A DNA stretch of 12,566 nt from Legionellales bacterium (GCA_023266435.1 JAHFQF010000052.1:1-12566), one strand, 5' to 3'. Counted from the stretch's first letter, positions 1 to 8,092 are shown. Program-made: numbers and translations. Notes: a model not told the origin generated them from the sequence alone.

Positions 1-453
1 GAGTACATTGCCCACAGTGGCAATCACAACATTGTATTCTGCCTACGCGGCGTGAAGTCTATCTTCAGTGCCCCACATCGTAATCTAGTCGACTTTGCAC
101 AAGTGCCAATCATCAAGCGCTTAACCAAAATGCCCGTGTGTGTGGATCCCTCCCACGCCGTTGGTAATCGCGAGCAAGACCCCCTGGGTATCAGCGATGT
201 CTTTCATGCCACTGCACAAGGTGTGATCAGTGGTGCAAACATGGTACTGGCTGATGTGCATCGCGCTCCACCAGAAGCCTTGGTGGATGGCCGCCAGGCC
301 ATTGCACTGAAAGATTTGGGGTGGTTTTTAGAGGACATACAGTTAGTTAGAGACGCATATCAACAGCGCATCGCCTTAGCAAAAGCAAGAAACAAATCGC
401 TATGCGCAAACCCACTTGGTTTTAGACAAGGTGAGGCAGAACATACTTCCTGA
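1..453 (+). CDS. 3-deoxy-7-phosphoheptulonate (DAHP) synthase-type aldolase, 3' part
   Basis: The reading frame is open from the first base of the window, so the 5' part of the gene lies outside; the GTG at 52 is internal. The visible 150 residues form the C-terminal half of a DAHP/KDO8P synthase barrel (DAHP_synth_1 family). Landmarks are an LRG segment corresponding to the ERG-RTF region, the metal-binding CVDPSH motif (His codon 154-156), and ADVHRAPPEALVDG, which corresponds to the EVHP..KALSD motif of type I-beta enzymes. These enzymes condense phosphoenolpyruvate with erythrose 4-phosphate in the cytoplasm, the first step of the shikimate pathway. KDO8P synthase is the main alternative; the DPSH motif, where KDO8P synthases usually have DATH, favours DAHP synthase. 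The usual metal-ligand Glu of EVH is Asp here (codon 253-255). The protein runs about 40 residues past the last motif. corA follows 47 bp later. Confidence 0.82.
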   Translation, partial: EYIAHSGNHNIVFCLRGVKSIFSAPHRNLVDFAQVPIIKRLTKMPVCVDPSHAVGNREQDPLGISDVFHATAQGVISGANMVLADVHRAPPEALVDGRQAIALKDLGWFLEDIQLVRDAYQQRIALAKARNKSLCANPLGFRQGEAEHTS

Positions 454-500
454 ATTCGTATAGACTATAAGAACCTCTCCTTATAAAATGGAGTCGAATC

Positions 501-1481
501 ATGATAGTTGCCTACCTAAAAAAGGGTGCGGTTATTCATCCTGTAGAGATCACTGCAGCAGATGACGCGTTGCTGTCAGCTGCATTGTGGATAGATCTGC
601 TGTCCCCTACCAAAGAAGAAGAAGACAAGGTAGAAAGTTTATTAAGCGTAGAGATCCCCTCGCAAACAGAAATGCAAGAAATCGAGTGGTCAAGCCGTCT
701 ATACAAAGAGCATCATGTGCTGTTCATGACTGCTACCATGATCGCTCAATCTGACTCCACTAGCCCCCAAAGTGACGCCGTTACTTTTATATTGACTGAA
801 AAAAAATTAATTACCATTCGATATATTGAACCACAAGCCTTTAGATTATTCATTGCTCGGCTACCTCGCTTAGAGCAAAAAGAGCAGCATGCAGAAAAGA
901 TATTGATTGGTTTATTAGAATCTACGACTGATCGCCTGGCTGATATCTTAGAAAATGTCGTTCATAGGTTTGATGACATTTCTCATAGTATTTTTCACAA
1001 TACCGATGACAAGTTAAGTTTAAAACGCGTCAATTATAAAAAAATCTTACAAAACCTCGGCATGAACAGTGATTTAGGTACTAAAATACGAGAGAGTTTA
1101 CTGTCTTTTAACCGACTCGCTATCTTTTTAGGCAGGAACCACAAGTCTAAACTTGATTTAGATGAACAAGCACGCTTAGACGTGGTCGTTAAAGACATCA
1201 AATCTCTCAGTGATCATGCCAATTTTCTCTCTGCAAAAGTGAATTTCTTATTAGATGCGACATTGGGCATGATTAACATTGAGCAAAATACCATTATTAA
1301 GTCTTTTTCCATTGCCGCGGTGATTTTTTTACCCCCGATGTTGATTGCTAGCATCTATGGCATGAATTTCCGCAATATACCCGAGTTAAGTTGGCACTTG
1401 GGTTATCCGTTTGCGATTATCTTCATGACGCTGTCTGCGTGGATACCTTATTTATATTTTAAAAGGCATCATTGGCTTTAA
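501..1481 (+). CDS. corA: Magnesium/cobalt transporter CorA
   Basis: This encodes a complete 326-residue CorA, a homopentameric inner-membrane channel for Mg2+ (also Co2+ and Ni2+). The N-terminal ~260 residues form the cytoplasmic alpha/beta funnel and the long helix. Two C-terminal membrane segments lie at about 264-284 (rich in I, F, L, P) and 298-318. Between them sits the signature YGMNF (Tyr 286, GMN 287-289), the selectivity loop of the family. The C-terminus, YLYFKRHHWL, closely matches the KRKNWL ending of enterobacterial CorA, and the length is typical. ATG 501 is preceded by GGAG at 490-493 with 7-nt spacing. A TATAAG hexamer at 466-471 could be a -10 element but no -35 is evident. 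A terminator-like hairpin follows 53 bp after the stop. The gene looks monocistronic. Confidence 0.96.
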   Translation: MIVAYLKKGAVIHPVEITAADDALLSAALWIDLLSPTKEEEDKVESLLSVEIPSQTEMQEIEWSSRLYKEHHVLFMTATMIAQSDSTSPQSDAVTFILTEKKLITIRYIEPQAFRLFIARLPRLEQKEQHAEKILIGLLESTTDRLADILENVVHRFDDISHSIFHNTDDKLSLKRVNYKKILQNLGMNSDLGTKIRESLLSFNRLAIFLGRNHKSKLDLDEQARLDVVVKDIKSLSDHANFLSAKVNFLLDATLGMINIEQNTIIKSFSIAAVIFLPPMLIASIYGMNFRNIPELSWHLGYPFAIIFMTLSAWIPYLYFKRHHWL

Positions 1482-1534
1482 ACCCCATTGTTGCCCCTCC
1501 CCCCTAATTCTCTTATACTCAAACCCATTTCGTC

Positions 1535-1557
1535 TAAAACCCCAGTTCGGGGTTTTA
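1535..1557 (+). terminator. Intrinsic terminator after corA, probably bidirectional
   Basis: TAAAACCCC (1535-1543), a 5-nt loop AGTTC and GGGGTTTTA (1549-1557) form a perfect 9-bp stem. The 3' arm ends in TTTTA, and the complementary A-run gives the same U-run on the other strand, so it could stop transcription from both sides. It lies 53 bp after the corA stop. Confidence 0.65.
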
Positions 1558-1575
1558 TAGTGGAAAAAAGCTTTA

Positions 1576-1675
1576 GCCAGCAGGATGCGCTCTGTTTTGA
1601 GACCATTTGGTGCAGAGACGCGCCAATTATAGCCATGGGTGGCGCTGTTGAAAAACGGGGGCTCTCCCTGCTGGC
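1576..1675. other. Structured intergenic stretch upstream of mfd (leader or small-RNA candidate)
   Basis: Three stems fit together as a multi-branch fold. The outer one is GCCAGCAGG (1576-1584) with CCTGCTGGC (1667-1675), a perfect 9-bp pair 82 bp apart. The inner ones are GCGCTCTG (1587-1594) with CAGAG(A)CGC (1613-1621, one bulged A), and GCGCCA (1620-1625) with TGGCGC (1640-1645). The two inner stems share bases 1620-1621. The stretch could be the mfd 5' leader on the plus strand or part of a small RNA on the minus strand. No known RNA family was recognised, and no convincing plus-strand promoter for mfd was seen. Confidence 0.35.
1626..1654 (-). promoter_or_regulatory. Promoter candidate reading leftward toward the corA terminator
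   Basis: On the minus strand TTTTCA (1654-1649, 4/6 to the -35 consensus), a 17-bp spacer and a perfect TATAAT (1631-1626) are present. A start near 1619 would give an RNA of about 85 nt that begins with the GCGTCTCTG/CAGAGCGC hairpin, has an internal run of six U and ends in the bidirectional hairpin at 1535-1557. No protein is needed to explain it. The weak -35 keeps confidence low. Confidence 0.3.
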
Positions 1676-1712
1676 CCTATGAGATGCTGAGATATTGTAA
1701 GAGGTCACCGCT

Positions 1713-4700
1713 GTGAGTATTTCTTTGCTAACGCCGGGTTTGCCCCCGGAGCGTGTAGTTCGTTTTTCAGGCTTAATGGGTGCGAGTGTCGCGCTCGTGA
1801 TTGCAAAACTGGCGCAAAGTGAAAAAAAACTAACTCTTTGTTTGACAGAAGACTCCCTAAGTGCGCAGCGGTTACGCCGAGAAATTAAACAATTCTCCGC
1901 CCCTACCTTGCCGGTCTTACTATTCCCTGATTGGGAAACACTGCCTTATGATCAATTTTCCCCGCATCAAGACATTGTTTCTGATCGCTTATTGGCCTTA
2001 CACCAGTTGCTCAAACAGCCACAAGGCATTCTGATTATTCCGATGGCAACCGCCATGCATCGTTTGTTACCGGGTGACTTTTTATTACAACACAGCTTTG
2101 TGATGCGAGTTGGCGACAAGCTCAATTTGGAGCAGTTGCGAGAACAATTAACGCACGCTGGTTATCAATGTGTGAGCCAAGTCATGCAGCCTGGTGAGTT
2201 TGCAGTACGTGGCAGTGTCATTGATATTTATCCGATGGCTCAAATACAGCCTGTGCGCATTGATTTGTTTGATAACGAAATTGACAGTTTGCGACATTTT
2301 GATCCTGAGACACAACGCTCTGATCGACAGGTAGAGTATATCGAATGCCTACCTGCTAAAGAATTTCCTTTAGATCCGCCTGCCATAGAGCATTTTAGAA
2401 ATGCTTGGCGCACTCGGTTTAGTGGCGATCCATCGCGCTCAGAAATCTATCAAGATATTTCTCATCAGATCATTCCGGCTGGTATCGAATACTATATGCC
2501 CCTCTTTTTTGAAAAGATGGCCACTTTATTGGATTATTTACCTACAGACAGTCTGATTTTTCAGATTGGTAATCTCTCTGAAGCTGGCGACAAATTTTGG
2601 AAAGAAGTGAGCTACCGCTATGATCAGCGTTGCCATGATATCCAACATCCTATTTTGCCAACCGATGCCTTATTTTTAAATCGGGATGAATTATTTCACG
2701 GTTTAAAAGCATTCAAACAAATTAAAATCACGGAGACTCTGGGCGATAACCAATCCGGTGTTCGGTTTGACACACAAGCGCTGCCTGACATTGCGATTTC
2801 TCATCATGCCCCTACACCCCTGAAAAAATTGCAAGACTTCTTAGAGCATATTGAAGCGCGGGTGCTTTTTTGTGCAGAGAGCTTAGGGCGACGTGAGCAG
2901 CTTTTAGAGCTACTTTCAAATTTTCACATGACACCTCCGCTATTTGATGATTTTGATGCTTTTCTCAAGGCACCTAATAACATCCGTTTTGGCATCATGA
3001 TTGCCCCGATTGACACAGGCTTTTATCATCCGGATTCAGGGTTGGTGGTGATTGCTGAAACCCAACTCTATGGTGAACAAATCCTACAACGTCGTCGTCG
3101 TAAAAAAACAAGCGATCAAGATCAGGTCATTCGACATGTATTAGAGTTGACCCCAGGCACCCCCGTTGTACATTTGGATCACGGTGTTGGTCGATTTGAA
3201 GGGTTACAACATCTTAACTTAGGGGGTGTAGAAACCGAATTTCTATGTCTCTGCTATGAGGGCCATTCTAAACTGTATGTACCCGTGTCTTCTTTGCATC
3301 TGATTAGTCGCTATCAATCACAGTCTGACCACATTGTTTTCAATCGTTTAGGAACTGATCAGTGGGAAAAAGCCAAGCGACGTGCCAGAGAAAAAGTCAA
3401 TGACGTGGCTGCTGAGTTATTGACGCTGTATGCCAAACGCCAGGCTCGTCAAGGGATTGCTTATCCACTACTCGAGTCCGAATACCGAGCATTTTGTGCG
3501 CATTTTCCTTATGAAACTACGCCTGATCAGCAGCGCGCAATTGATGAAGTCATTGCGGATTTAAAGACACCACGTCCGATGGATAGACTGGTCTGTGGTG
3601 ATGTGGGTTTTGGTAAAACAGAGGTCGCTTTACGTGCGGCTTTTTGGGTTGCATCCCATGGCAAACAAGTGGCTGTCCTAGTACCCACTACGCTGTTAGC
3701 ACAACAGCACTTTGAGAATTTCCAGAACCGCTTTGCATACTCTCCTGTGCGCATTGCCGCACTGTCTCGCTTTCAGACACAGAAAGAGCAAGTACAGATC
3801 TTAGAGCAGATGAAAAATGGGCAAATAGACATAGTGATTGGCACTCACAAGTTGATTCAACCGGGCATCACCTTTAAAGATTTGGGGCTAGTTATCATTG
3901 ATGAAGAGCATCGATTTGGCGTCAAACACAAAGAGGCGCTGAAAGCCTTACGTAGTGAAGTCGATATCTTAACCCTAACGGCCACGCCCATTCCGCGTAC
4001 GTTAAACATGGCCCTGTCAGAGATTCGGGATTTTTCGATTATTGCAACCCCCCCGGCTAAACGGCTATCCATTAAAACATTTGTGAGAGAGTATGAAGGT
4101 ACTTTGATTCGAGAAGCGATTTTGCGTGAGCTCATGCGGGGTGGTCAAGTGTATTACTTGTATAATGAAGTGGATACCATTGAAAATTGCAGAGAGCGTT
4201 TAGAGCAATTGGTCCCTGAAGCACGATTAGCCATTGCACATGGGCAGATGCCTGAGCGTCAGCTAGAGCAAGTGATGCATGCTTTTTACCATCAAAAATA
4301 CAACATACTCTTATGTACTACCATCATTGAGACGGGTATTGATATTCCGACGGCTAACACCATTATCATGGAGCGTGCAGACAAGTTAGGCTTAGCACAA
4401 ATGCATCAATTAAGAGGCCGTGTTGGTCGCTCGCATCACCAAGCCTATGCTTTTTGCTTAACGCCACCTACTAAAGCGCTTACCAAAGATGCTAAAAAAC
4501 GCTTAGAGGCCATTGCCATGTATGATGACTTGGGGGCAGGCTTTCAAATCGCTACTCAAGATCTCGAGATCCGAGGCGCTGGTGAATTATTAGGCGACTC
4601 GCAAAGTGGTCAAATTGAATCCATTGGCTTTAGTCTCTATATGGAAATGTTGGATAGCGCGGTGAAAGCAATTAAAGCGGGTAAATTATTAGCGATAGAT

Positions 4701-5147
4701 ACACCGCTGTATCGGGGAGCTGAGATCGACTGTCAATTACCTGCCTTGATTCCAGATTTGTATTTACCTGATATTCAAGCGCGCATGATTTTATATCATC
4801 GTATTGCAAATGCGCCGGATGAAGGTCGCTTAGAGGACCTCAAAGCTGAAATGGTGGATCGATTTGGTCTGTTACCGATCCAAGTTCACCATTTGTTTGC
4901 GATCACACGCCTTAAAATCAAAGCTCAGCCATTACACATTCGCAAAATCAAAGCCAATGCCAATGGTGGGACTATTGAATTTGATACTTCTACCACTGTC
5001 GATCCTTTGAAGATTGTGAAGCTGATTCAATTACAACCTCAACATTTTCAGTTACAGGATCAAACACGCTTACGATTTATGTATGATCTGGCTGATCAAA
5101 AAGTGCGTTTACAAACCATTGAAAATATTTTAGCAAAATTAAATTAA
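1713..5147 (+). CDS. mfd: Transcription-repair coupling factor Mfd
   Basis: Complete 1144-residue Mfd, close to the 1148 of E. coli. Mfd is an ATP-driven DNA translocase that dislodges RNA polymerase stalled at lesions and recruits UvrA for nucleotide excision repair. The N-terminal UvrB-homology part carries the DWETLPYDQFSPHQD segment (about 72-87). The RNA-polymerase-interaction domain is near 483-535 (HLDHGVGRFEG...YVPVSSLHLISRY). The translocase follows: Walker A GDVGFGKTE near 628, DEEH near 730, TATPIPRTL near 754, then the second RecA lobe with ETGIDIPTANT near 873 and the arginine-finger motif QLRGRVGR. The TRCF C-terminal domain closes the protein, and no motif is broken. The GTG start at 1713 is preceded by AAGAGG (1699-1704) at 8-nt spacing, and its N-terminus lines up with the family. 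csiV follows 142 bp downstream. Confidence 0.98.
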   Translation: MSISLLTPGLPPERVVRFSGLMGASVALVIAKLAQSEKKLTLCLTEDSLSAQRLRREIKQFSAPTLPVLLFPDWETLPYDQFSPHQDIVSDRLLALHQLLKQPQGILIIPMATAMHRLLPGDFLLQHSFVMRVGDKLNLEQLREQLTHAGYQCVSQVMQPGEFAVRGSVIDIYPMAQIQPVRIDLFDNEIDSLRHFDPETQRSDRQVEYIECLPAKEFPLDPPAIEHFRNAWRTRFSGDPSRSEIYQDISHQIIPAGIEYYMPLFFEKMATLLDYLPTDSLIFQIGNLSEAGDKFWKEVSYRYDQRCHDIQHPILPTDALFLNRDELFHGLKAFKQIKITETLGDNQSGVRFDTQALPDIAISHHAPTPLKKLQDFLEHIEARVLFCAESLGRREQLLELLSNFHMTPPLFDDFDAFLKAPNNIRFGIMIAPIDTGFYHPDSGLVVIAETQLYGEQILQRRRRKKTSDQDQVIRHVLELTPGTPVVHLDHGVGRFEGLQHLNLGGVETEFLCLCYEGHSKLYVPVSSLHLISRYQSQSDHIVFNRLGTDQWEKAKRRAREKVNDVAAELLTLYAKRQARQGIAYPLLESEYRAFCAHFPYETTPDQQRAIDEVIADLKTPRPMDRLVCGDVGFGKTEVALRAAFWVASHGKQVAVLVPTTLLAQQHFENFQNRFAYSPVRIAALSRFQTQKEQVQILEQMKNGQIDIVIGTHKLIQPGITFKDLGLVIIDEEHRFGVKHKEALKALRSEVDILTLTATPIPRTLNMALSEIRDFSIIATPPAKRLSIKTFVREYEGTLIREAILRELMRGGQVYYLYNEVDTIENCRERLEQLVPEARLAIAHGQMPERQLEQVMHAFYHQKYNILLCTTIIETGIDIPTANTIIMERADKLGLAQMHQLRGRVGRSHHQAYAFCLTPPTKALTKDAKKRLEAIAMYDDLGAGFQIATQDLEIRGAGELLGDSQSGQIESIGFSLYMEMLDSAVKAIKAGKLLAIDTPLYRGAEIDCQLPALIPDLYLPDIQARMILYHRIANAPDEGRLEDLKAEMVDRFGLLPIQVHHLFAITRLKIKAQPLHIRKIKANANGGTIEFDTSTTVDPLKIVKLIQLQPQHFQLQDQTRLRFMYDLADQKVRLQTIENILAKLN

Positions 5148-5221
5148 GGGCTGTTACTGATGGCCCTACGTGGCTTTGGTGCTCGCAAAACTCCGAGTTC
5201 GGGTTCATATACTCTTCGTGT

Positions 5222-5250
5222 TTGAAAAAAACCGATATAAATGATATACC
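5222..5250 (+). promoter_or_regulatory. Promoter candidate for csiV
   Basis: TTGAAA (5222-5227), a 17-bp spacer and TATACC (5245-5250) are preceded by TG at 5242-5243, giving an extended -10 TGATATACC. Transcription would begin near 5257, about 33 nt before the csiV ATG. The -10 itself matches consensus at only 4 of 6 positions. Between the mfd stop and this site there is only a 5-bp hairpin (AGGGC 5147-5151 with GCCCT 5163-5167) without a U-run, so read-through from mfd is also possible. Confidence 0.45.
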
Positions 5251-5289
5251 TAACCCCTATTCTGGGCGTGTTCAAAGGGAGGGGCGTGC

Positions 5290-6123
5290 ATGGTAAGCGT
5301 TCATGTAGTGTTAAGGGGCTGTGTGACTTGGCCAACCATCTTGGCTGGTATGTTGCTCTTTAGTTCCTTAGCCAAATCATCACAAGAGCTGTATGAAGTT
5401 GAGATGATTGTATTTGCTAATTTAGATGCAGACGCAATACATGCGGAGTTATGGCCTCTGAATCCTGGTTTCCCTAATTATAGTCAAGGACGTAGATTAA
5501 AAACAAAAGAAGGCTTGCTTGCTGAGAGAAAACAACAGTCAGATTCTTTAGAGGCGACGCTGGAGCGGGACAGCCCGATTAATCATTTGTTAGTCGAGGA
5601 AGATACGCCTATTGAGCAAACTGGTTTTGTTATTTTGCCAAAAAGTCGCTGGACTTTGAGTGACGCAGCCAACAAACTGGGGCATCAGTACCAGTTGTTA
5701 CTCCATACAGCATGGCGCCAACCTATCACTGAGTCTGCTCAAGCCATCTATTTCCAAGCTGGAAAATCCTATAACCCATCAGAGACAAATGCTGAGACAG
5801 TCTACCCTAACTTCTCGGGCACTACAGGCGCTTATGAATTCGAGGGACTGCTCAAATTACGTAAAGGTAGGTTTATACACGCAGACATTGACTTTGTCTT
5901 GCAAGAGCCCGCCAAAGTAGATAGCTCAACTGTAACAGCAGCCAGTCATGCCGTATGGTTATTAAATCGTGATAATTGGCGACCCGATACAAACGTACAA
6001 CTTCAAAGCTTTAGAGTTCAACAAAGTAGAAAAATGCGCTCTAAAGAGCTCCATTATGTTGATCACCCTGCTCTGGGTGTGCTGATTCGTGTGGCGCCTG
6101 TAGAGGCACCTAAAACTAAATAA
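5290..6123 (+). CDS. csiV: CsiV family peptidoglycan-binding protein
   Basis: This 277-residue exported protein belongs to the CsiV family. CsiV was described in Vibrio cholerae as a periplasmic peptidoglycan-binding protein needed for PBP1a/LpoA-dependent cell-wall synthesis. Family marks are ELYEVEMIVFA just after the signal peptide, LLHTAWRQP near residue 140, an EFEGLLKLRKGRFIHADIDFVL block near 184-204, and the C-terminal SRKMRSKELHYVDHPALGVLIRV. The N-terminus has a hydrophobic stretch at about 14-27 (PTILAGMLLFSSLA) with likely cleavage near AKS-SQ, consistent with secretion. ATG 5290 has a strong GGGAGGGG site about 7 nt upstream. The gene follows mfd on the same strand, an arrangement I associate with this family from memory. 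It ends only 3 bp from the stop of the opposing ABC transporter gene, leaving no room for a separate terminator. Confidence 0.88.
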   Translation: MVSVHVVLRGCVTWPTILAGMLLFSSLAKSSQELYEVEMIVFANLDADAIHAELWPLNPGFPNYSQGRRLKTKEGLLAERKQQSDSLEATLERDSPINHLLVEEDTPIEQTGFVILPKSRWTLSDAANKLGHQYQLLLHTAWRQPITESAQAIYFQAGKSYNPSETNAETVYPNFSGTTGAYEFEGLLKLRKGRFIHADIDFVLQEPAKVDSSTVTAASHAVWLLNRDNWRPDTNVQLQSFRVQQSRKMRSKELHYVDHPALGVLIRVAPVEAPKTK

Positions 6124-6126
6124 TTT

Positions 6127-7899
6127 TTAAGCGACTAATTGCAGCTTGGGTGTTTGACGAATAGGTTTAAAGGCGGGCGGATTTTCCTGCGTTAAAACCA
6201 GCTCATGCGTATAAAAATTAGACAGTTTAGTATGATCAACGCACACAAACGTAGTGTCTGGAAGCTCTTTTATCAGCAAGGCCAGGACTTGCTCTGCTAA
6301 TTTCTCATCCAATCCCGAAATAGCTTCATCCATAAAGACTACTTTAGGTTTATGCACCAAAATAGAGAGTAACGCAATGCGTTGCTTTTCGCCCCCACTT
6401 AATATCTTTCCCCAGTCTTTTACTCTATCCAGCTCATCAATGTGTTCTTGTCTAAAGTCCAATTCTTTCATCCAGGCTTTGGCCTGCTCTTTTCTTTCGG
6501 AAAGTGGCTGACTTTGAACATAGGGATAAACAATGGCTTCCCATAAAGAGGCATTTTTAGTGAAATACGCTTCCTGCGAAAATGCCAAAATTTCTTCTTT
6601 TTTTGCAGGAATGCTAATTTTTCCCGAACCAAAAGGCCAGATATCGCCCAACATACGGATGAGTGTAGATTTACCTACACCAGAAGCACCTGTAATTTTT
6701 ACTCTACTGCCTTGCGGAATATGTAACTCTTCTGAAAAATGGGTACAAACTGTTCTGGAAGGTGTTTGTACTGTGAGATTACTAAAAATAATTTCTGTAC
6801 CTGTTGGGGAATACTCTAATTGTGTCTTTTTTTCTCGACGTAATTTGTCACATTCACTCAACATCACTTCAAACTGCTCCATGCGCTCTAGCCCAACTTG
6901 AGTACGAGTAACCTCTTCATAATTATCATGTTGCCAAGTAAAAAATCCCACTACGTAAGCAAAATATTGACTGACTTGAAAGATTTGTGTAGCACTTAAT
7001 TTCTGCGCGATGATTTGAGGGGCCGCCAGCAGCAATCCCATGGCCAAACCCAATTGTTGATGAATTGTTCTTAAAAAATCCAGGCCGGTATTCACAAAAA
7101 AATGCAATTTGAACTTCTCTGATTTTTTTTGATCTAGTTTTTCCAGATACTTTTTTTCAACCTCGGCGCCTTGTCGAATTGCCACATGCTCCGCAAAAGT
7201 ATCTACATGATGCAGTTGTTGTTCGATGTCACCACTCACTTGTTTCAAGGCGGCTTCATTCTTTTTTAATTTTTTCCCAAAAAACTTCATAATGAAGTTG
7301 TAACCTAGGCTATAAATGACAGCAGCCAAAGCCATATATCCTGGGATGAGCAATGCCTGGCCGAATACTACTACCGCTAATGTGGCAGATAAAATCCAGA
7401 GTCCCGAAAACCCTAAAATTCCATTAGAAAGCGCCATTAAAAAAGAAGATAGCAGATAACCAGCCGATTCGGCAGTTTCTGTACTGTCCTCCGCAATCAC
7501 TTGAGCAGGATTGACAGGGGGATCAGTATGAGTGAATTTAGCCAGGAAAGCTCGTTGATTAGTTAACCAACGTTGCCATAAATCTTTGCTTTTTGCTCTT
7601 CCTAAGCTACGACCAAGCCAACTTGCCAGAGCATAAGTCAGCGCTGCAGCCGTAGCATATACTAAAATCGCCCCAATAAACTGCAAAGCTGATATGAAAA
7701 AGAGAGTGTAGGTTAACCCTGGAAGACTGATAATTCCAATCACATTACTGAATAAGCTATTGATCAGGGCAATGATAAAAGCCATAGCGACATTAGAGGC
7801 AAACACACCTAAGAGTGCTAACGTGTGCCATAGAGACTGCCTAGAAAACCCGAAGTATTTGCCGTAGCTTTTTTTTAATTTAAAAGCAAGCTTAAACAT
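6127..7899 (-). CDS. ABC transporter with fused permease and ATPase domains (SbmA/BacA-YddA type)
   Basis: A 590-residue half-transporter with an N-terminal membrane domain and a C-terminal ATPase. Hydrophobic segments lie at about 25-50, 58-90, 145-200 and 280-315. The LWQRWLT segment followed by NPAQVIAED resembles the LWRRWLT...NPDQRI block of the SbmA/BacA, YddA and Rv1819c group rather than ordinary exporters. The nucleotide-binding domain is complete: Walker A GASGVGKST near 403, Q-loop FSQEAYF near 440, signature LSGGEKQR near 500, Walker B VVFMDEA near 519, and a switch His in VDHTKLS near 553. It should act as a homodimer in the inner membrane. Relatives move antimicrobial peptides or cobalamin, but the substrate here cannot be read from sequence. 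The ATG has only a weak AGAGAG upstream. The palindromic repeat at 7934-8092 lies in its promoter region, and the TATATA at its edge could serve as a -10. Adjacent, same-strand genes need not be co-transcribed with it. Confidence 0.85.
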   Translation of the reverse strand: MFKLAFKLKKSYGKYFGFSRQSLWHTLALLGVFASNVAMAFIIALINSLFSNVIGIISLPGLTYTLFFISALQFIGAILVYATAAALTYALASWLGRSLGRAKSKDLWQRWLTNQRAFLAKFTHTDPPVNPAQVIAEDSTETAESAGYLLSSFLMALSNGILGFSGLWILSATLAVVVFGQALLIPGYMALAAVIYSLGYNFIMKFFGKKLKKNEAALKQVSGDIEQQLHHVDTFAEHVAIRQGAEVEKKYLEKLDQKKSEKFKLHFFVNTGLDFLRTIHQQLGLAMGLLLAAPQIIAQKLSATQIFQVSQYFAYVVGFFTWQHDNYEEVTRTQVGLERMEQFEVMLSECDKLRREKKTQLEYSPTGTEIIFSNLTVQTPSRTVCTHFSEELHIPQGSRVKITGASGVGKSTLIRMLGDIWPFGSGKISIPAKKEEILAFSQEAYFTKNASLWEAIVYPYVQSQPLSERKEQAKAWMKELDFRQEHIDELDRVKDWGKILSGGEKQRIALLSILVHKPKVVFMDEAISGLDEKLAEQVLALLIKELPDTTFVCVDHTKLSNFYTHELVLTQENPPAFKPIRQTPKLQLVA

Positions 7900-7933
7900 G
7901 GCGAAGACTCTCTTATTACATCGAGCGTCCTAT

Positions 7934-8092
7934 ATACCCAACATCCTTCGAAATGCATGTTTCTAGCTGCCCGAGTTTACCCAGCTGAAGCCTTCTTCGC
8001 CTCGCAATAGTGTTCTATTTCTCAGCTCAGAAGACCGCATCTGGTTAAATTCGCTTTGCTATAAACTACGCATTTTGAAGGATCTTGGGTAT
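7934..8092. repeat. ~159-bp quasi-palindromic intergenic element (MITE/ERIC-like)
   Basis: The outer arms, ATACCCAACATCCTTCGAAA... from 7934 and ...TTTTGAAGGATCTTGGGTAT ending at 8092, pair at 21 of 23 positions plus one G-T. Pairing continues inward after a one-base bulge: TAGC (7964-7967) with GCTA (8058-8061), CGAGTTTACCCAG (7973-7985) opposite CTGGTTAAATTCG (8041-8053, 11 of 13), then a partly matched middle to AATAG/CTATT around a 4-nt loop at 8011-8014. The whole element thus folds on itself. CCTAT occurs just left (7929-7933) and 2 bp right (8095-8099), which may be a target duplication. It has no open reading frame of note. The remaining 8093-8202 holds only short 5-6 bp inverted repeats and nothing I can name. 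Confidence 0.8.

Noticed and set aside
466..485. TATAAG/CTTATA hairpin before corA
   Set aside because: Only 6 A/T-rich pairs with an 8-nt loop and no U-run; too weak for a terminator or riboswitch.
1576..1675. Signal-recognition-particle RNA or 6S RNA in the corA-mfd gap
   Set aside because: The conserved GGUCAGG/GGAAGCAGCC core of SRP RNA is absent, and the 6S central-bubble layout is not seen.
1478..1708. 76-codon leftward reading frame between corA and mfd (and a 64-codon rightward one, 1488-1682)
   Set aside because: They cover the terminator and the mfd ribosome site, have no ribosome site of their own and resemble no protein; RNA structure explains the region better.
3857..4135. Leftward frames inside mfd (also 3527-3754)
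   Set aside because: They are antisense to intact helicase motifs of Mfd.
5147..5167. AGGGC/GCCCT hairpin just after mfd
   Set aside because: A 5-bp stem with an 11-nt loop and no U-run; not a credible intrinsic terminator.
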